Positions 34,704 through 45,579 of a DNA stretch of 64,000 nucleotides are shown here, one piece after another. The notes beneath the pieces are model-generated. The model saw only the letters and a program-made list of their open reading frames with translations, had not been told where the DNA came from and searched no databases. Position 1 is the stretch's first letter, and each line of letters begins with the position of its first letter. A program made the translations under genes and the position numbers. Source of the stretch: Carnegiea gigantea (taxonomy: Eukaryota > Streptophyta > Magnoliopsida > Caryophyllales > Cactaceae); assembly GCA_029747015.1 (NCBI GenBank), contig JAKOGI010002249.1:1-64000 (forward strand), given 5' to 3'.

Positions 34704-36038
34704 TGTTAGAATGTAAAAGATTTTGATGATAACAAATCCAAGTGTTGTAGTTGTTGTTGTTGTTCCAAACAGGCTTTACCAACAGGGTCTTACTGCTGTT
34801 CTTCAATATATTAAAACTGCTTGACTAATGGTTTATCAAGAACACGTACTCAAGTGCAGCTGTGAGGAACAGGTTCTGTGAAGTGTTTGCAGCAAATTCA
34901 TCTTTTTACAAGATGACTAGTGGTTACAACAAGATGTCTTGATTTAATTTGGTTTTATATTTTTAGACTCTTGTTAATATGTCAATCAGAAAGTCTTAAC
35001 TTACCACTTACTTGAAACGGTTTTGCTTTTTTCTTGGAAAATATTTCGGATCACCCTTCGAAACAATTCTGGAAACAGGACGCTCAGGGTGTTTCCAGAA
35101 TAAGCTGCGAAAAAACTGTTTTGCACGATTTTTACCTTTTGGATTTTGAGCAACTTCTTCAAAGATTTGCAAGAAATATTTTTCTATGGAGTATGTTACC
35201 CCTTATCCTAAAAACGGTTATTAAAAACTAAGGAGATTTGCAAAATCTTTTTGAATAAAAAGAATATCCAATTTTTGGCAAGTGGATAAGGTAGTTGAGA
35301 AAAACATGGACTAGTTGCTGAGAATCACCGCCTTATGCACACGGTTTAGGAAGTGTTTCCAGCTTATGTTTCCTCATCCCTTGTGGCTAAAGAATTCTAT
35401 ATTCTTTAGGGATTTTAGTTTCCAAAAATTTGAGGAATTGTTTTTCCAAGCACTATATAAAGTCGCTTTTTAGAACGATAGAAGCATCGGTTTTAAAAGA
35501 GAAAAATTTAGTGTTCATAAGCTTAAAAGTTTGAAAAGAAAACCGTGTCTAGTAAGTGAGTTATTTGAGCTTTCAAAGTTGGCATACTAGGACTTCATTG
35601 TACCCTATATTAGCTTAGTTGAGAAGCATTGTAATAGGGTGTTTTTCTTTATACTCTTCTTTCACAAAAGTGAGTTGAGTGTGTGTCCAAATCAAGGGGA
35701 TTTTGGACGTGGGGTAACCTGTCTTAGGGAAGACGGTTACGTGGGTTGCAATTTGTAACAAGGTGTGTTACTATTGTAACGTGATTAGCCCGTTTAGTGA
35801 AGTGTTTAAATCCTACACGAGGTAGGTCGTGGTTTTTCACCTCAGTTGGGCTAGAGGTGTTTTCCACGTAAAAATCCTGTGTCCATTATTTTTCGCATTC
35901 AATTTTGTTGGATTTTCGCTTCTGCTTATCTCAGGAACAACCTGTGCGAATAGGGTCTAAGACTATTTGCCAGCAACTTGCGAAAATCGGACACCACAAT
36001 TCACCCCCTCTTGTGGTTGTGTACTCTCTAAATCAACA
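34704..36038 (+). repeat. Copia 5' LTR (1,335 bp)
   Basis: Begins TGTTAGAATG and ends AAATCAACA. A CACTATATAAAG TATA-like site lies at about 35,450-35,461, followed by the likely transcript start. A GTT microsatellite (34,750-34,765) is one unit shorter than in the 3' LTR. The LTR holds the 65-codon frame starting at 35,034, also present in the 3' LTR; it is not considered a gene. Confidence 0.95.
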
Positions 36039-36040
36039 AG

Positions 36041-36051
36041 TGGTATTAGAG
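36041..36051 (+). other. Copia primer-binding site (tRNA-Met type)
   Basis: TGGTATTAGAG lies two bases after the 5' LTR. The canonical initiator tRNA-Met site is TGGTATCAGAG, so there is a single C-to-T change. Confidence 0.9.
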
Positions 36052-36095
36052 TAGGTTCTCCTTTGAAAGGCTAACACCTTGAGAGATCCTTGAAG

Positions 36096-37876
36096 ATGAG
36101 TACCCCACAAGGCATGCTTGAAGGTCAATCCATAACTCGACCACCATATTTTAATGGTCAACATTATAGTTGGTGGAAGAACCGAATGGAAACTACATTC
36201 AAGCTGAGGACTACGAGTTATGGATGCTTATCAACAGTGGACCACTCATTCCCACAAAAGTGATCGAAGATGGAAGCAAAGTTCACAAAAAGCCTGAAGA
36301 GTTCAATTCCGAAGATTTCAAGATGATGGAAAAGAATGCATAGGCCAAAAAACTCTTGTATTTTGGCCTTGGTCCTGATGAATGTACTCGCATATCTGAA
36401 TGTGAGTCGGCCAAGGAGATCTAGGATGCTTTGCAAATAGCTCACGAAGGGACCAATCAGGTAAAGCAATCTCGGATTGAATTGCTTATGAGAAAATATG
36501 AGCTGTTTGAGATGGGTGATCGTGAAAGTGTGATGGACATGTACACTCGCTTCACTCACATAACGAATGAGTTGAAATCCCTGGGAAAATCCTTCACCAC
36601 CGAAGAATTGGTGAGGAAAATCCTAAGAATTTTACCTAATTCTTGGGAAGCGAAAGTCACGGCCATCCAAGAAGCTAAGGACATGAACAAGATCACCCTA
36701 GATGAGCTGATTGGAAATCTCCAAACGTATAAACTTAGAAAAAATTCTCAGCAAAAAGATGAGACAAAGAGAGATCGAGGTCTTGCTCTGAAGGCCTTAG
36801 AAGATGATTTTGATTCTGATGAGGAGGAGATTGCCATGATAACTCAAAAATTTAAGAAATTCTTCAAGAAAGTTAAAGAAAACAGCAAAAGGAAGGACTT
36901 TGGCAAGGGCAGGAACACTTCTCGGAAACAGTTCTTCGGGTGCTTCAAGTGTGGCAAACTGGACCACATTGTGAGAAACTGCCCACTGCACAAGGAAGAA
37001 CAAGAACCCGAACACCCTAGAAAATAGGGGAAGGAACAGGGTGTAAGCAGCTTAGCGAAAAGATTCTCAAAAGCTATGCTCGCAGCCTGGGGAGATTCCA
37101 GCAAGGATGAGGAAGGGTCTGAAGCTGGGGAAGCTGATGTAGCACTCATGGCAAGAAGTGACACTGATTCAGATAATGGATCAACAAACAGTCTGACTCA
37201 ACTCAAGAACAAGATACGGAGTCTAAATAAATCAACTCTTGAGGAATTAGTGTACACTATAATGGATATATGTGCTGAATTAAAAAGGGATGTTCGAGAT
37301 CTAGAACTTGAAAATGAAACCCTTAAATTGGAAAAACTTGAAGTTGACAAAGAGACTCTTGGCTTGCATGAAAACATCAATGTGCTTAAAGAAACTCTAC
37401 TCATGAAAGAAGAGACTTGTTCCACTAAACTGACTGAGCTAGAAAAAGAATCCCTTGACTTAAAAGGTAAGGTCGAGTCTTTGCTGGAAGAAAATAAAAA
37501 CTTGCTTGAGAAAATAAAACACTTGGAATCAGACCTTGCCACAAACAAGCTCTGGAACAGGTCCTCAAGGGCGTTTGAATGGTTAAACACTCATCATAGT
37601 CGAAATAGAAGAGGACTAGGTTTTGTGCCTAAGATGACCTACCCAGTGAATAAAAAATATGTAGGATTACCTGAAAATATTGTTTGCTTTCATTGTGGTA
37701 AAACGGGGCATTATCGATATGCTTGTCCTATAAGAAAGCATGCCATTGAAAGGAACACAGTTCATGTAAAACAAATATGGGTTAGGAAAGATGAGATTTG
37801 TACGTCTAAAGGAATGGGACCCAAGTGGATCTGGGTTCCAAAACTAACCCTTGATTTGTTTTGCAGGCTGAAGTGA
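36096..37876 (+). pseudogene. Copia gag, broken
   Basis: ATG 36,096 opens MSTPQGMLEGQSITRPPYFN. A missing A in the run at 36,190-36,192 shifts the frame; the restored frame has TAG at 36,341 and 36,422, then an open 198-aa piece (36,431-37,027) with the UBN2-type gag core and a CCHC knuckle (CFKCGKLDHIVRNC, about 36,941). TAG at 37,025 is followed by a further 266-aa open piece (37,076-37,876) with a long heptad region (LELENETLKLEKLEVDKETL) and a second knuckle, CFHCGKTGHYRYAC (~37,687). Gag forms virus-like particles in the cytoplasm. A pyrimidine-rich TTGATTTGTTTTGCAG ends at 37,866, and gag and pol overlap in different frames (37,861-37,876). Confidence 0.9.
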
Positions 37877-40800
37877 GAGAGAACAACCCAGCAAACAACC
37901 CAGCAAACAGTGCAGGGAACAGTCTAGGGAACAAGCAGCTGTGGTATGTTGACAGTGGGTGTTCGAGGCATATGACTGGTGAAAGATCCAATTTTCTCTC
38001 ACTTGCAGCTTCAGAAGGAGGGAGTGTGGCATTTGGAAACGGCAAATCCGGGATAATTGTCGGTATAGGTAAGATAGGTGAGTCACTCTCCCATTCAATT
38101 GACAATGTTTATTTTGTGGATGGATTAAAACACAACTTGCTAAGTGTGTCCCAACTGTGTGACAAAGACAACCTAGTAGTGTTCTCTCCAACACGTTGCT
38201 TGGTTGTAAATATGAACAAAGGAGATGTTGTGTTGTGGGGGAAGTGACACAAAAATGTTTATAAAGTGTGTATTTCTACTCTTCCCCAAAATAATTTGAC
38301 TTGTTTGAGTGCCTTAAATGATAATGTTATGCTTTGGCACAAAAGACTAGGTCATGCAAGTTACTCACTGTTGAACAAACTTGCAACCAAAGACTTAGTG
38401 GTTGGCTTACCTTCCATCAAATTCAATGATGACAACGTATGTGATGCATGTGCCAAAGGCAAACAAGTCAGAAATTCATTTAAATCTAAAAGGTGTGTAA
38501 GCACTACTCGACCTCTTGAATTGATACATATGGATCTATGTGGTCCAATGAGGATCATGAGTAGAGGTGGTAAGAGGTATGTGCTTGTGATAGTGGATGA
38601 CTACTCTCGTTTCACTTGGACCCTGTTTTTGGCTTCTAAAGATGAAACTTTTAAAAAATTTCTTGCTTTCATTAAAAAGACTGAAAAGAGAGTAGGACAC
38701 TCTTTGGTATGCCTAAGGTCTGACCATGGTACAGAATTTGAAAATTTGAGCTTTATTGATTATTGTAATGAGCATGGTGTTGATCATAATTTTTCATCTC
38801 CAAGAACACCCCAACAGAACGGGGTAGTAGAACGCAAAAATCGCACCCTAGAGGGCATAACTAGAACAATGCTTGTTGCTAGTGGTCTTCCTAGAAACTT
38901 TTGGACTGAAACTTTGAATACATCATGTTACATTATAAATAGATGTATGATTAGACCTATTCTTAACAAAACTCTTTATGAACTTTTCAAGGGAAGAAAA
39001 CCTAATATTACGCATTTGAGAGTTTTTAGTTGTAAATGTATTGTGCATAATAATGGAAAGGATGCCTTAGGGAAATTTGATCCAAGGAGTGATGAAGCAA
39101 TATTCCTTGGTTACTCCTCGCATAGTAAGGCATACAAAGTGTTTAATAAGAGAACCTTGTGTGTTGAGGAAAGTGTGCATGTGCTTTTTGATGAAACTAA
39201 CTCTCTAAGCGAGAATGATGCACAGGAAGAAGACTTCGAACTAGGTCTTGTTAGAAAAGACGTGCTGCTTCAAGGTGAACAAGGTAAGGATCAATCGGAG
39301 GAAGCAAGGTCTGAGGCTGTTCTTCAGGAAGGTAAGCAAGGTGTGAACCAAACAGGGGGAAACAGGGTGGAACCCTGTTCGGGACAACACCAGCCGAATC
39401 CTTCAGGGATAAATCCAGGAACAAGCTCCCAAACAGGCTCGAGAACAGGTTCTGAACCTGTTTCACCGAGTATTCCAGCTAGGATGGAGAGCGAGTCTGT
39501 GAACCCACTTTCACCACGATCATGGAAATACCAAAGTTCACATCCTCTTGATCAAATTTTGTCTGATATTAATGCAGGAGTTCAAACTAGATCTAGACTC
39601 AAAAATTTCTGTGCTTTCTATGCTTTTCTCTCAAAAATTGAGCCTAAGAATATTAATGAAACCCTTGCAGATTCAGATTGGGTCACAGCCATGCAAGAAG
39701 AACTCCATCAGTTCGAAAGGAACAAGGTATGGCACCTTGTGCCACGGCCAGAGGATAGAACAATCATTGGAACCAAGTGGGTGTTCCGTAATAAGCTGGA
39801 TGAGTGCGGAACAGTCACTAGGAACAAGGCCCGGCTGGTGGTTCAAGACTACAACCAAGAAGAGGGAATTGATTATGAAGAAACCTTTGCACCTGTTGCA
39901 AGGATGGAGGCCATTCGAATCTTGATAGCATTTGCAGCCCATATGGAGATCAAGTTGTATCAAATGGATGTCAAAAGTGCATTTTTAAATGGGTACCTCA
40001 AAGAAGAAGTGTATGTCAAACAACCCCCCGGTTTTGAAAGTGATGAATTTCCTAACCATGTTTTCAAACTTGACAAAGCACTTTATGGTTTGAAACAAGC
40101 CCCTAGAGCTTGGTATGAGCAGTTGTCAAGTTTTTTATTGGAAAATGACTTTACGAGAGGCAAGGTAGACAATACCTTGTTTCTAAAATCTAAGGGGGAA
40201 CATTTGTTGATTGTCCAAGTATATGTCGATGACATCATATTTGGTGCAACTCATCATGATTTGTGCAATGAATTTTCAAAAATGATGACGAGTGAGTTTG
40301 AAATGAGCATGATGGGTGAGCTTAATTTCTTTCTAGGCTTGCAAATCAAGCAAACTTCAAACGGCACCATGATCCATCAACAAAAGTATATCAAAGAGTT
40401 ACTTAAGCATTTTAAGATGGAGTCGGCTAAGCCCATTGATACTCTCATCTCTCCCTCAACCAGGTTGGTAATGGATGATGGTAGTCCCTCAGTTGAGGAG
40501 AAATCCTATAGGGGCATGATAGGGTCACTCCTATACCTAACGACTAGTAGACCTGACATTGTTTTCAGTGTTGGTCTATGTGCACGTCTTCAGTCTAACC
40601 CTAAAGAAACTCATCTTAAGGCTGTAAAAAGGATTTTAAGATACTTAAAACATACACCTGATCTAGCCTTATGGTATCCTAGAGGTTGCAACTTTGATCT
40701 TGTTGGGTATGCTGATGCTGATTATGCAGGGTTCTTGGTTGATAGAAAAAGCACCTCAGGTATGGCTCACTTTCTTGGACCTTGTTTGGTATCTTGGGCA

Positions 40801-41166
40801 ACCAAGAAACAACTCTCTGTTGCCTTGTCCACAGCAGAAGCTGAATACGTGGCAGCTGCATCCTGTTGTGCTCAGTTATTATGGATAAGGTAACAACTCA
40901 AGGACTTTTGTGTTGACATAGGATGCATTCCTATTTATTGTGACAATACAAGTGCAATTAACATTGCCAAAAATCCATGTCAACACAAAAGAACAAAATA
41001 TATTGACATTCGTCATCATTTTTTAAGAGACAATGTTGAAAAAGGAGTGATCTCAATGAATTTTTGTACCACTAAAAATCAAATTGCTGATATATTCACA
41101 AAGGCATTGAGTAGAGAACAATTTGAAAGGAATAGACTCGAACTAGGTTTAATTAAAACAACCTGA
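37861..41166 (+). pseudogene. Copia pol: protease, integrase, reverse transcriptase, RNase H
   Basis: The protease strand is LWYVDSGCSRHMTGERSNF (~37,945). A TGA at 38,245-38,247 splits it from an 875-aa open piece (38,266-40,893). That piece has the pre-integrase HHCC motif (LWHKRLGHA ... CDACAKGKQ, residues ~24-67), the integrase DDE triad (HMDLCGP ~90, RSDHGTEF ~153, NGVVERKN ~189), a Pro/Ser/Gly-rich linker (~330-430), RT with YVDD at ~653 (40,222-40,233), and RNase H ([18 protein letters not shown]). A TAA at 40,891-40,893 precedes the RNase H tail, ending at TGA 41,164. Only two nonsense codons interrupt otherwise continuous pol. It copies the RNA and integrates the DNA. Confidence 0.94.
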
Positions 41167-41614
41167 CCATCCTATTCTCCCTCCCTGTTGGCAAAATTTA
41201 AAATGCTATGGGTACAACATATTAAATTTTTGTTTGCAATCAACTTCTGTGCTATGTTTAGCATATGTGAGGTATGCAACATGCTGACACTCGTTGAGGT
41301 CTAATGAGATTGCCCTTATTGTCCTATGTTACCTAGCAAGTAACCTTAAGAACAAGCATCAGAAACAGGTACGCCTCTTGTTTGTCAAATATGTGCAACT
41401 AGTTGGGAATTGCTAAAACACCTTCCGAGGTGTGCGCGGCCTAATTTAATGCTGAAGCCCGTTGCAAAATGGGCAAAATCTTTAAAAGCTCTTGCACGCT
41501 TCTCTCTCTTTAAATCTCTCTTCAAACTTGCTTCACTCTCTCACCTCAACCGAAATTCCTCTTGCTCTGAAAATCTGCTCGAGAAACCCTAATCTTTCTC
41601 CTTCCTCTGAAAAA

Positions 41615-43605
41615 ATGGCGTCCCCCATCAGCACCGAGAGTTCCTCGACCGTGACCCAGGGCAACCAGTCACCAAGCACAGCCTTGCAAACAGCCACAGC
41701 CCTGTTTGCGCCTACACAGTTCCTGGCAGCGTTAATAGAAGGTAAATCCACTGAACCATCTCGCCCAATTATCTACAAATCTTTTGGGTTTTTGAAGAGT
41801 ATAGACCTTAGAACAGTATGTCTAAAATTGGAAGACATTCCCTACAAATTTGGGTGGGATTTAATTTTGTTTGGTGAACCGGGCTCATGTCAACAGTCTG
41901 GAGAACCCCAAGGACCTGTTGGGGCATCCGACCGAGAAATTGGAGCTTTAGATGAACTCTTTTTGTTCGAACATGGCCTAGATAACATCAATTCATTTGG
42001 GCTGTTTCCAGAGCAGGAAACAGGGGCCGAAACAGGGCCTGAGCTTTTTAGGGATGACCTAGGGGAGGATTTGTCAAAAGAAGAAGGGAGAAGTAGTGGT
42101 CAAATGGAGGAGTCTCCTGTGAAGCCTGAACAAGCCACACCGGTACCACCAACCGGTGAGAAACGTAAACGATACAAAATTGTGGCTAGGCGTACTAGAA
42201 TGCCAAGAACACGACCACCATCAAGGTCTAAAAGCGGCCAGACTGAAGAACCCTCAAAAAGTGAAACCCCTGTCAAACCAAAACTACAGATCTCCTCTTC
42301 GGCCAAACCCACAACCAGACCAACTCGAAAATCCGCCCGAATTGCCTTCCACTCCACACCTCGTCCTGCCAAACAGTCATCCCCTGTTGTTGAGGAAATT
42401 GATTCCTCCTCTGAGCCTTCATCAGATAGCGATACTAAGAACACCATCTTCAAACAGGGCACTCCCGTGTTCTCAGAGTCCTCAAGGGATAAGCCTCTGC
42501 CTGCACGAAAATTGACCTCCACTTTACCCTCCAAACCATCACCCCTCAAAACTCCCAAGAGAAAAGCCTCTCTCAAACACACCTCCACCCAAGACCCTCC
42601 TACTGAGCCTCAATCTAAAAGAGCCAAGAAGTCTACCCCGTCCGCAATCTCAGCCAAATTGACCCAACTGCTTCAGAGACGGGTAGTCAGGGGCAAAATT
42701 ATCAAGGTAAAATATTTTGAGAAATAGGGTTTGGGGGTGTTTCTGCACAAGATGCGTGCACAGGGGTGGTATGAGCTGTTTACAAACACCCAGATGGGGT
42801 GTTCTGTACATGAGTTAGCAGAGTTCTATGCCAACTGCACTGTCACCGAAGGAGTGGTGACAAGTATTGTTAATGGGCAACAGCTTCGCTTTGATGCGAA
42901 GATATTAGGGGAAATTCTGGGGATTCCCTCCATGGGCTTTGATATATATGTGAGATAAGACAAGACTATTCTAGGGACAGCCAGGCTGCTGGAGCTCGCC
43001 CAAAAATTTAGCCAGCAATCAAGCCTCCAAACACCCAAGTCCGTGAAGAAAAGGGACATGACATCGCTCCATCAATTGATATTCTGGTTTATCATCAAGA
43101 ATGTCATCCCCAGGGGCCAGGGTCGTAATCTTGCTGATGCCATGGATCAATGTTTGATGGATCTGATGGACAAGGAAGAGCAAATCAACCTTCCTGCCAT
43201 CATGATTCGCCACATAGCAAGAATTGCAAACACTCCAGGGAACATGACCTGGGATACGGCTTCTTCCTGACTAGTGTGTTTGAGCACTTTGGGGTGACTC
43301 TGCGGAAGAAGGTGGGTGCTCAATTCATTAATGAGATTGGGAGTAACACTCTTATGGGGTGTGGATACACTTTGGTTGAGGGATCTGCCTCAGAACAGGG
43401 GACCAGAACACCTCGTCCTCCTGTTCCTGGCAGTTCCTCAGTCAAGCTTGAGGCTGCTTTGGAAGAAAACTCTCGACTCAGTGTTGAGCTTACTGCTGTA
43501 AAGGCTGCCCTGGACGAGGAAAAAGCTCTAAACGCTAAACGCCATGAAGATCTCCTTGCCCTTCTTTCTTCCCTCTCTGCCAAATTTGCCCCTCCTGCTC
43601 CCTAA
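41615..43605 (+). pseudogene. Third (env-like position) ORF of the SIRE-type Copia, broken
   Basis: ATG 41,615 (MASPISTESSSTVTQGNQ) opens a frame to TAG 42,725. This first part is basic and Pro/Ser/Thr-rich (KRKRYKIVARRTRMPRTR, several KSARIAF/KPTTRPTRK patches), nuclear-signal-like. The same frame goes on past the stop into FLHKMRAQGWYELF ... GQQLRFDAKILGEILGI, which resembles the domain named 'putative plant transposon protein'. A TAA at 42,956 and a frameshift near 43,234-43,260 follow; the C-terminal part (to 43,605) has a coiled coil (KLEAALEENSRLSVELTAVK). In SIRE elements this ORF was called env-like from its position; I see no convincing signal peptide or TM helix, so an envelope role is unsupported. 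Confidence 0.8.
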
Positions 43606-43913
43606 TCACCCCCATAAGCCGTTCCCATCTGTTGTTCTCATAGGCTGTCTCTAACTTCTCTTGGTTCTCCTTCCCTCTCCGTTTGTACTTTTCTGTTGCA
43701 CTCTTTTGATGAATGACAGGTTATCTTTATTTTGATTGGCTTTGCCTTGCTTGCTTTTTGCTGTGAATTGCTTGTGTGTGACTAGGATAGCCAATCTCAT
43801 TACCGTACCAACACACTTGAGTGTATCGCCTGTTGACTTTCCTCCATTACCCAAGTGGTGGTGATAGCAAACACCCTATGTTTGACTGTTCGCCCCTACT
43901 TTTTAATGATGCC

Positions 43914-44100
43914 AAAAGGGGGAAGATAGGATGACCAATATTGTTTTAGTTTTGCCATGGACGAGCCAAATTTCTTACACTTTTTCAATACTAACTGCTT
44001 CACGTGAATTGTCGGTCCTATAAATAATTGGCATTAATCACTTCACTTGCCCTTGAAATTCAATATGGTCACTTGATTTGTCATCATCAAAACGGGGGAA
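43914..44100 (+). promoter_or_regulatory. Copia polypurine tracts
   Basis: Two purine tracts precede the 3' LTR: AAAAGGGGGAAG at 43,914-43,925 and AAAACGGGGGAA at 44,089-44,100, the latter two bases from the LTR. The proximal one is the likely plus-strand primer; the distal one, in the phrase GATGCCAAAAGGGGG, may be an auxiliary tract. Confidence 0.75.
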
Positions 44101-44102
44101 TT

Positions 44103-45443
44103 TGTCAGAATGTATAAGGTTTTGATGATAACAAATCCAAGTGTTGTAGTTGTTGTTGTTGTTGTTCCAAACAGGCTTTATCAACAAGGTCTTACTACTA
44201 TTCTTCAATATATTAAGACTGCTCGACTAATGGCTTATCAAGAACAGGTACTCAAGTACAGTTGCGAGGAACAGGTTCTGTGAAGTGTTTGCAGCAAATT
44301 CGTCTTTCTACAAGATAACTAGTGGTTACAACAAGATGTCTTGATTTAATTTGGTTTTATATTTTTAGACTCCTGTTAACATGCCAATCAGAAAGTCTTA
44401 AATTACCACTTACTTGAAACGGTTTTGCTTTTTTTTTGGAAAATATTTCGGATCACCCTTCGAAACAATTCTGGAAACAGGACGCTCAGGGTGTTTCCAG
44501 AATAAGCTGCGAAAAAACTGTTTTGCACGATTTTTACCTTTTGGATTTTGAGCAGCTTCTTCAAAGATTTGCAAGAAAGATTTTTCTATGGAGTATCTTA
44601 CCCCTTATCCTAAAAACGGTTATTAAAATCTAAGGGGGTTTGGAAAATCTTTTTGAATAAAAAGAATATCCAATTTTTGGCAAGTGGATAAGGTTATTGA
44701 GAAAAACATGGGCTAGTTGCTGAGAATCACCGCCTTATGCACACGGTTTAGGAAGTGTTTCCTGCTCATGTTTCCTCATCCCTTGTGGCTAAAGAATTCT
44801 ATATTCTTTAGGGATTTTAGTTTCCAAAAAAATTTGAGGAATTGTTTTTCCAAGCACTATATAAAGTCGCTTTTTAGAACGATAGAAGCATCGGTTTTAA
44901 AAGAGAAAAATTTAGTGTTCATAAGCTTAAAAGTTTGAAAAGAAAACCGTGTCTAGTAAGTGAGTTATTTGAGCATTCAAAGTTGGCATACTAGGACTTC
45001 ATTGTACCCTATATTAGCTTAGTTAAGAAGCATTGTAATAGGGTGTATTTCTTTATACTCTTCTTTCACAAAAGTGAGTTGAGTGTGTGTCCAAATCAAG
45101 GGGATTTTGGACGTGGGGTAACCTGTCTTAGGGAAGACGGTTACGTGGGTTGCAATTTGTAACAAGGTGTGTTACTATTGTAACGTGATTAGCCCGTTTA
45201 GTGAAGTGTTTAAATCCTACACGAGGTAGGTCGTGGTTTTTTCACCTCAGTTGGGCTAGAGGTGTTTTCCACGTAAAAATCCTGTGTCTATTATTTCCGC
45301 ATTCAATTTTGTTGGATTTTCGCTTCTGCTTATCTCAGGAACATCCTGTGCGAACAGGGTCTAAGACTGTTTGCCAGCAACTTGCGAAAATCGGACACCA
45401 TAATTCACCCCCCTCTTGTGGTTGTGTACTCTCTAAATCAACA
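44103..45443 (+). repeat. Copia 3' LTR (1,341 bp)
   Basis: Begins TGTCAGAATG and ends AAATCAACA. It aligns to the 5' LTR over its whole length. Divergence is concentrated in the first ~300 bp (about 20 differences by eye), while the later two thirds are nearly identical. Confidence 0.95.
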
Positions 45444-45579
45444 CAATTCACGATTCAAAACTTCGTAGTTACTGGCGTGCTCTTGAAAGTTAGGATTATT
45501 AAATAATCACCTTCATTTGCCCTTCTACGCTCATTACAATCTTTCAAACATAAGCGATGAACATGATACAAGCCAAGTA

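Larger units (their letters stand above)
34704..45443 (+). mobile_element. Copia LTR retrotransposon, SIRE/Maximus type, 10,740 bp
   Basis: LTRs of 1,335 and 1,341 bp bound the element; the flanks CAACT (34,699-34,703) and CAATT (45,444-45,448) are a 5-bp target duplication with one C/T change. It has a tRNA-Met-type primer site, gag, pol in Copia order (protease, integrase, RT, RNase H), a third ORF after pol, and a polypurine tract next to the 3' LTR. LTRs above 1 kb together with an extra ORF after pol are characteristic of the SIRE/Maximus lineage. All genes have stops or frameshifts, so it is non-autonomous. LTRs differ at several tens of sites, mostly transitions (by-eye estimate, around 96% identity). 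Confidence 0.95.

Noticed and set aside
35034..35231. 65-codon frame present in both Copia LTRs
   Set aside because: It is duplicated because the LTR is duplicated; it has no domain and lies before the promoter region.
36218..37590. Minus-strand frames opposite Copia gag
   Set aside because: They are shadows of the gag coding strand; the Leu/Ser-rich translations mirror gag heptads.
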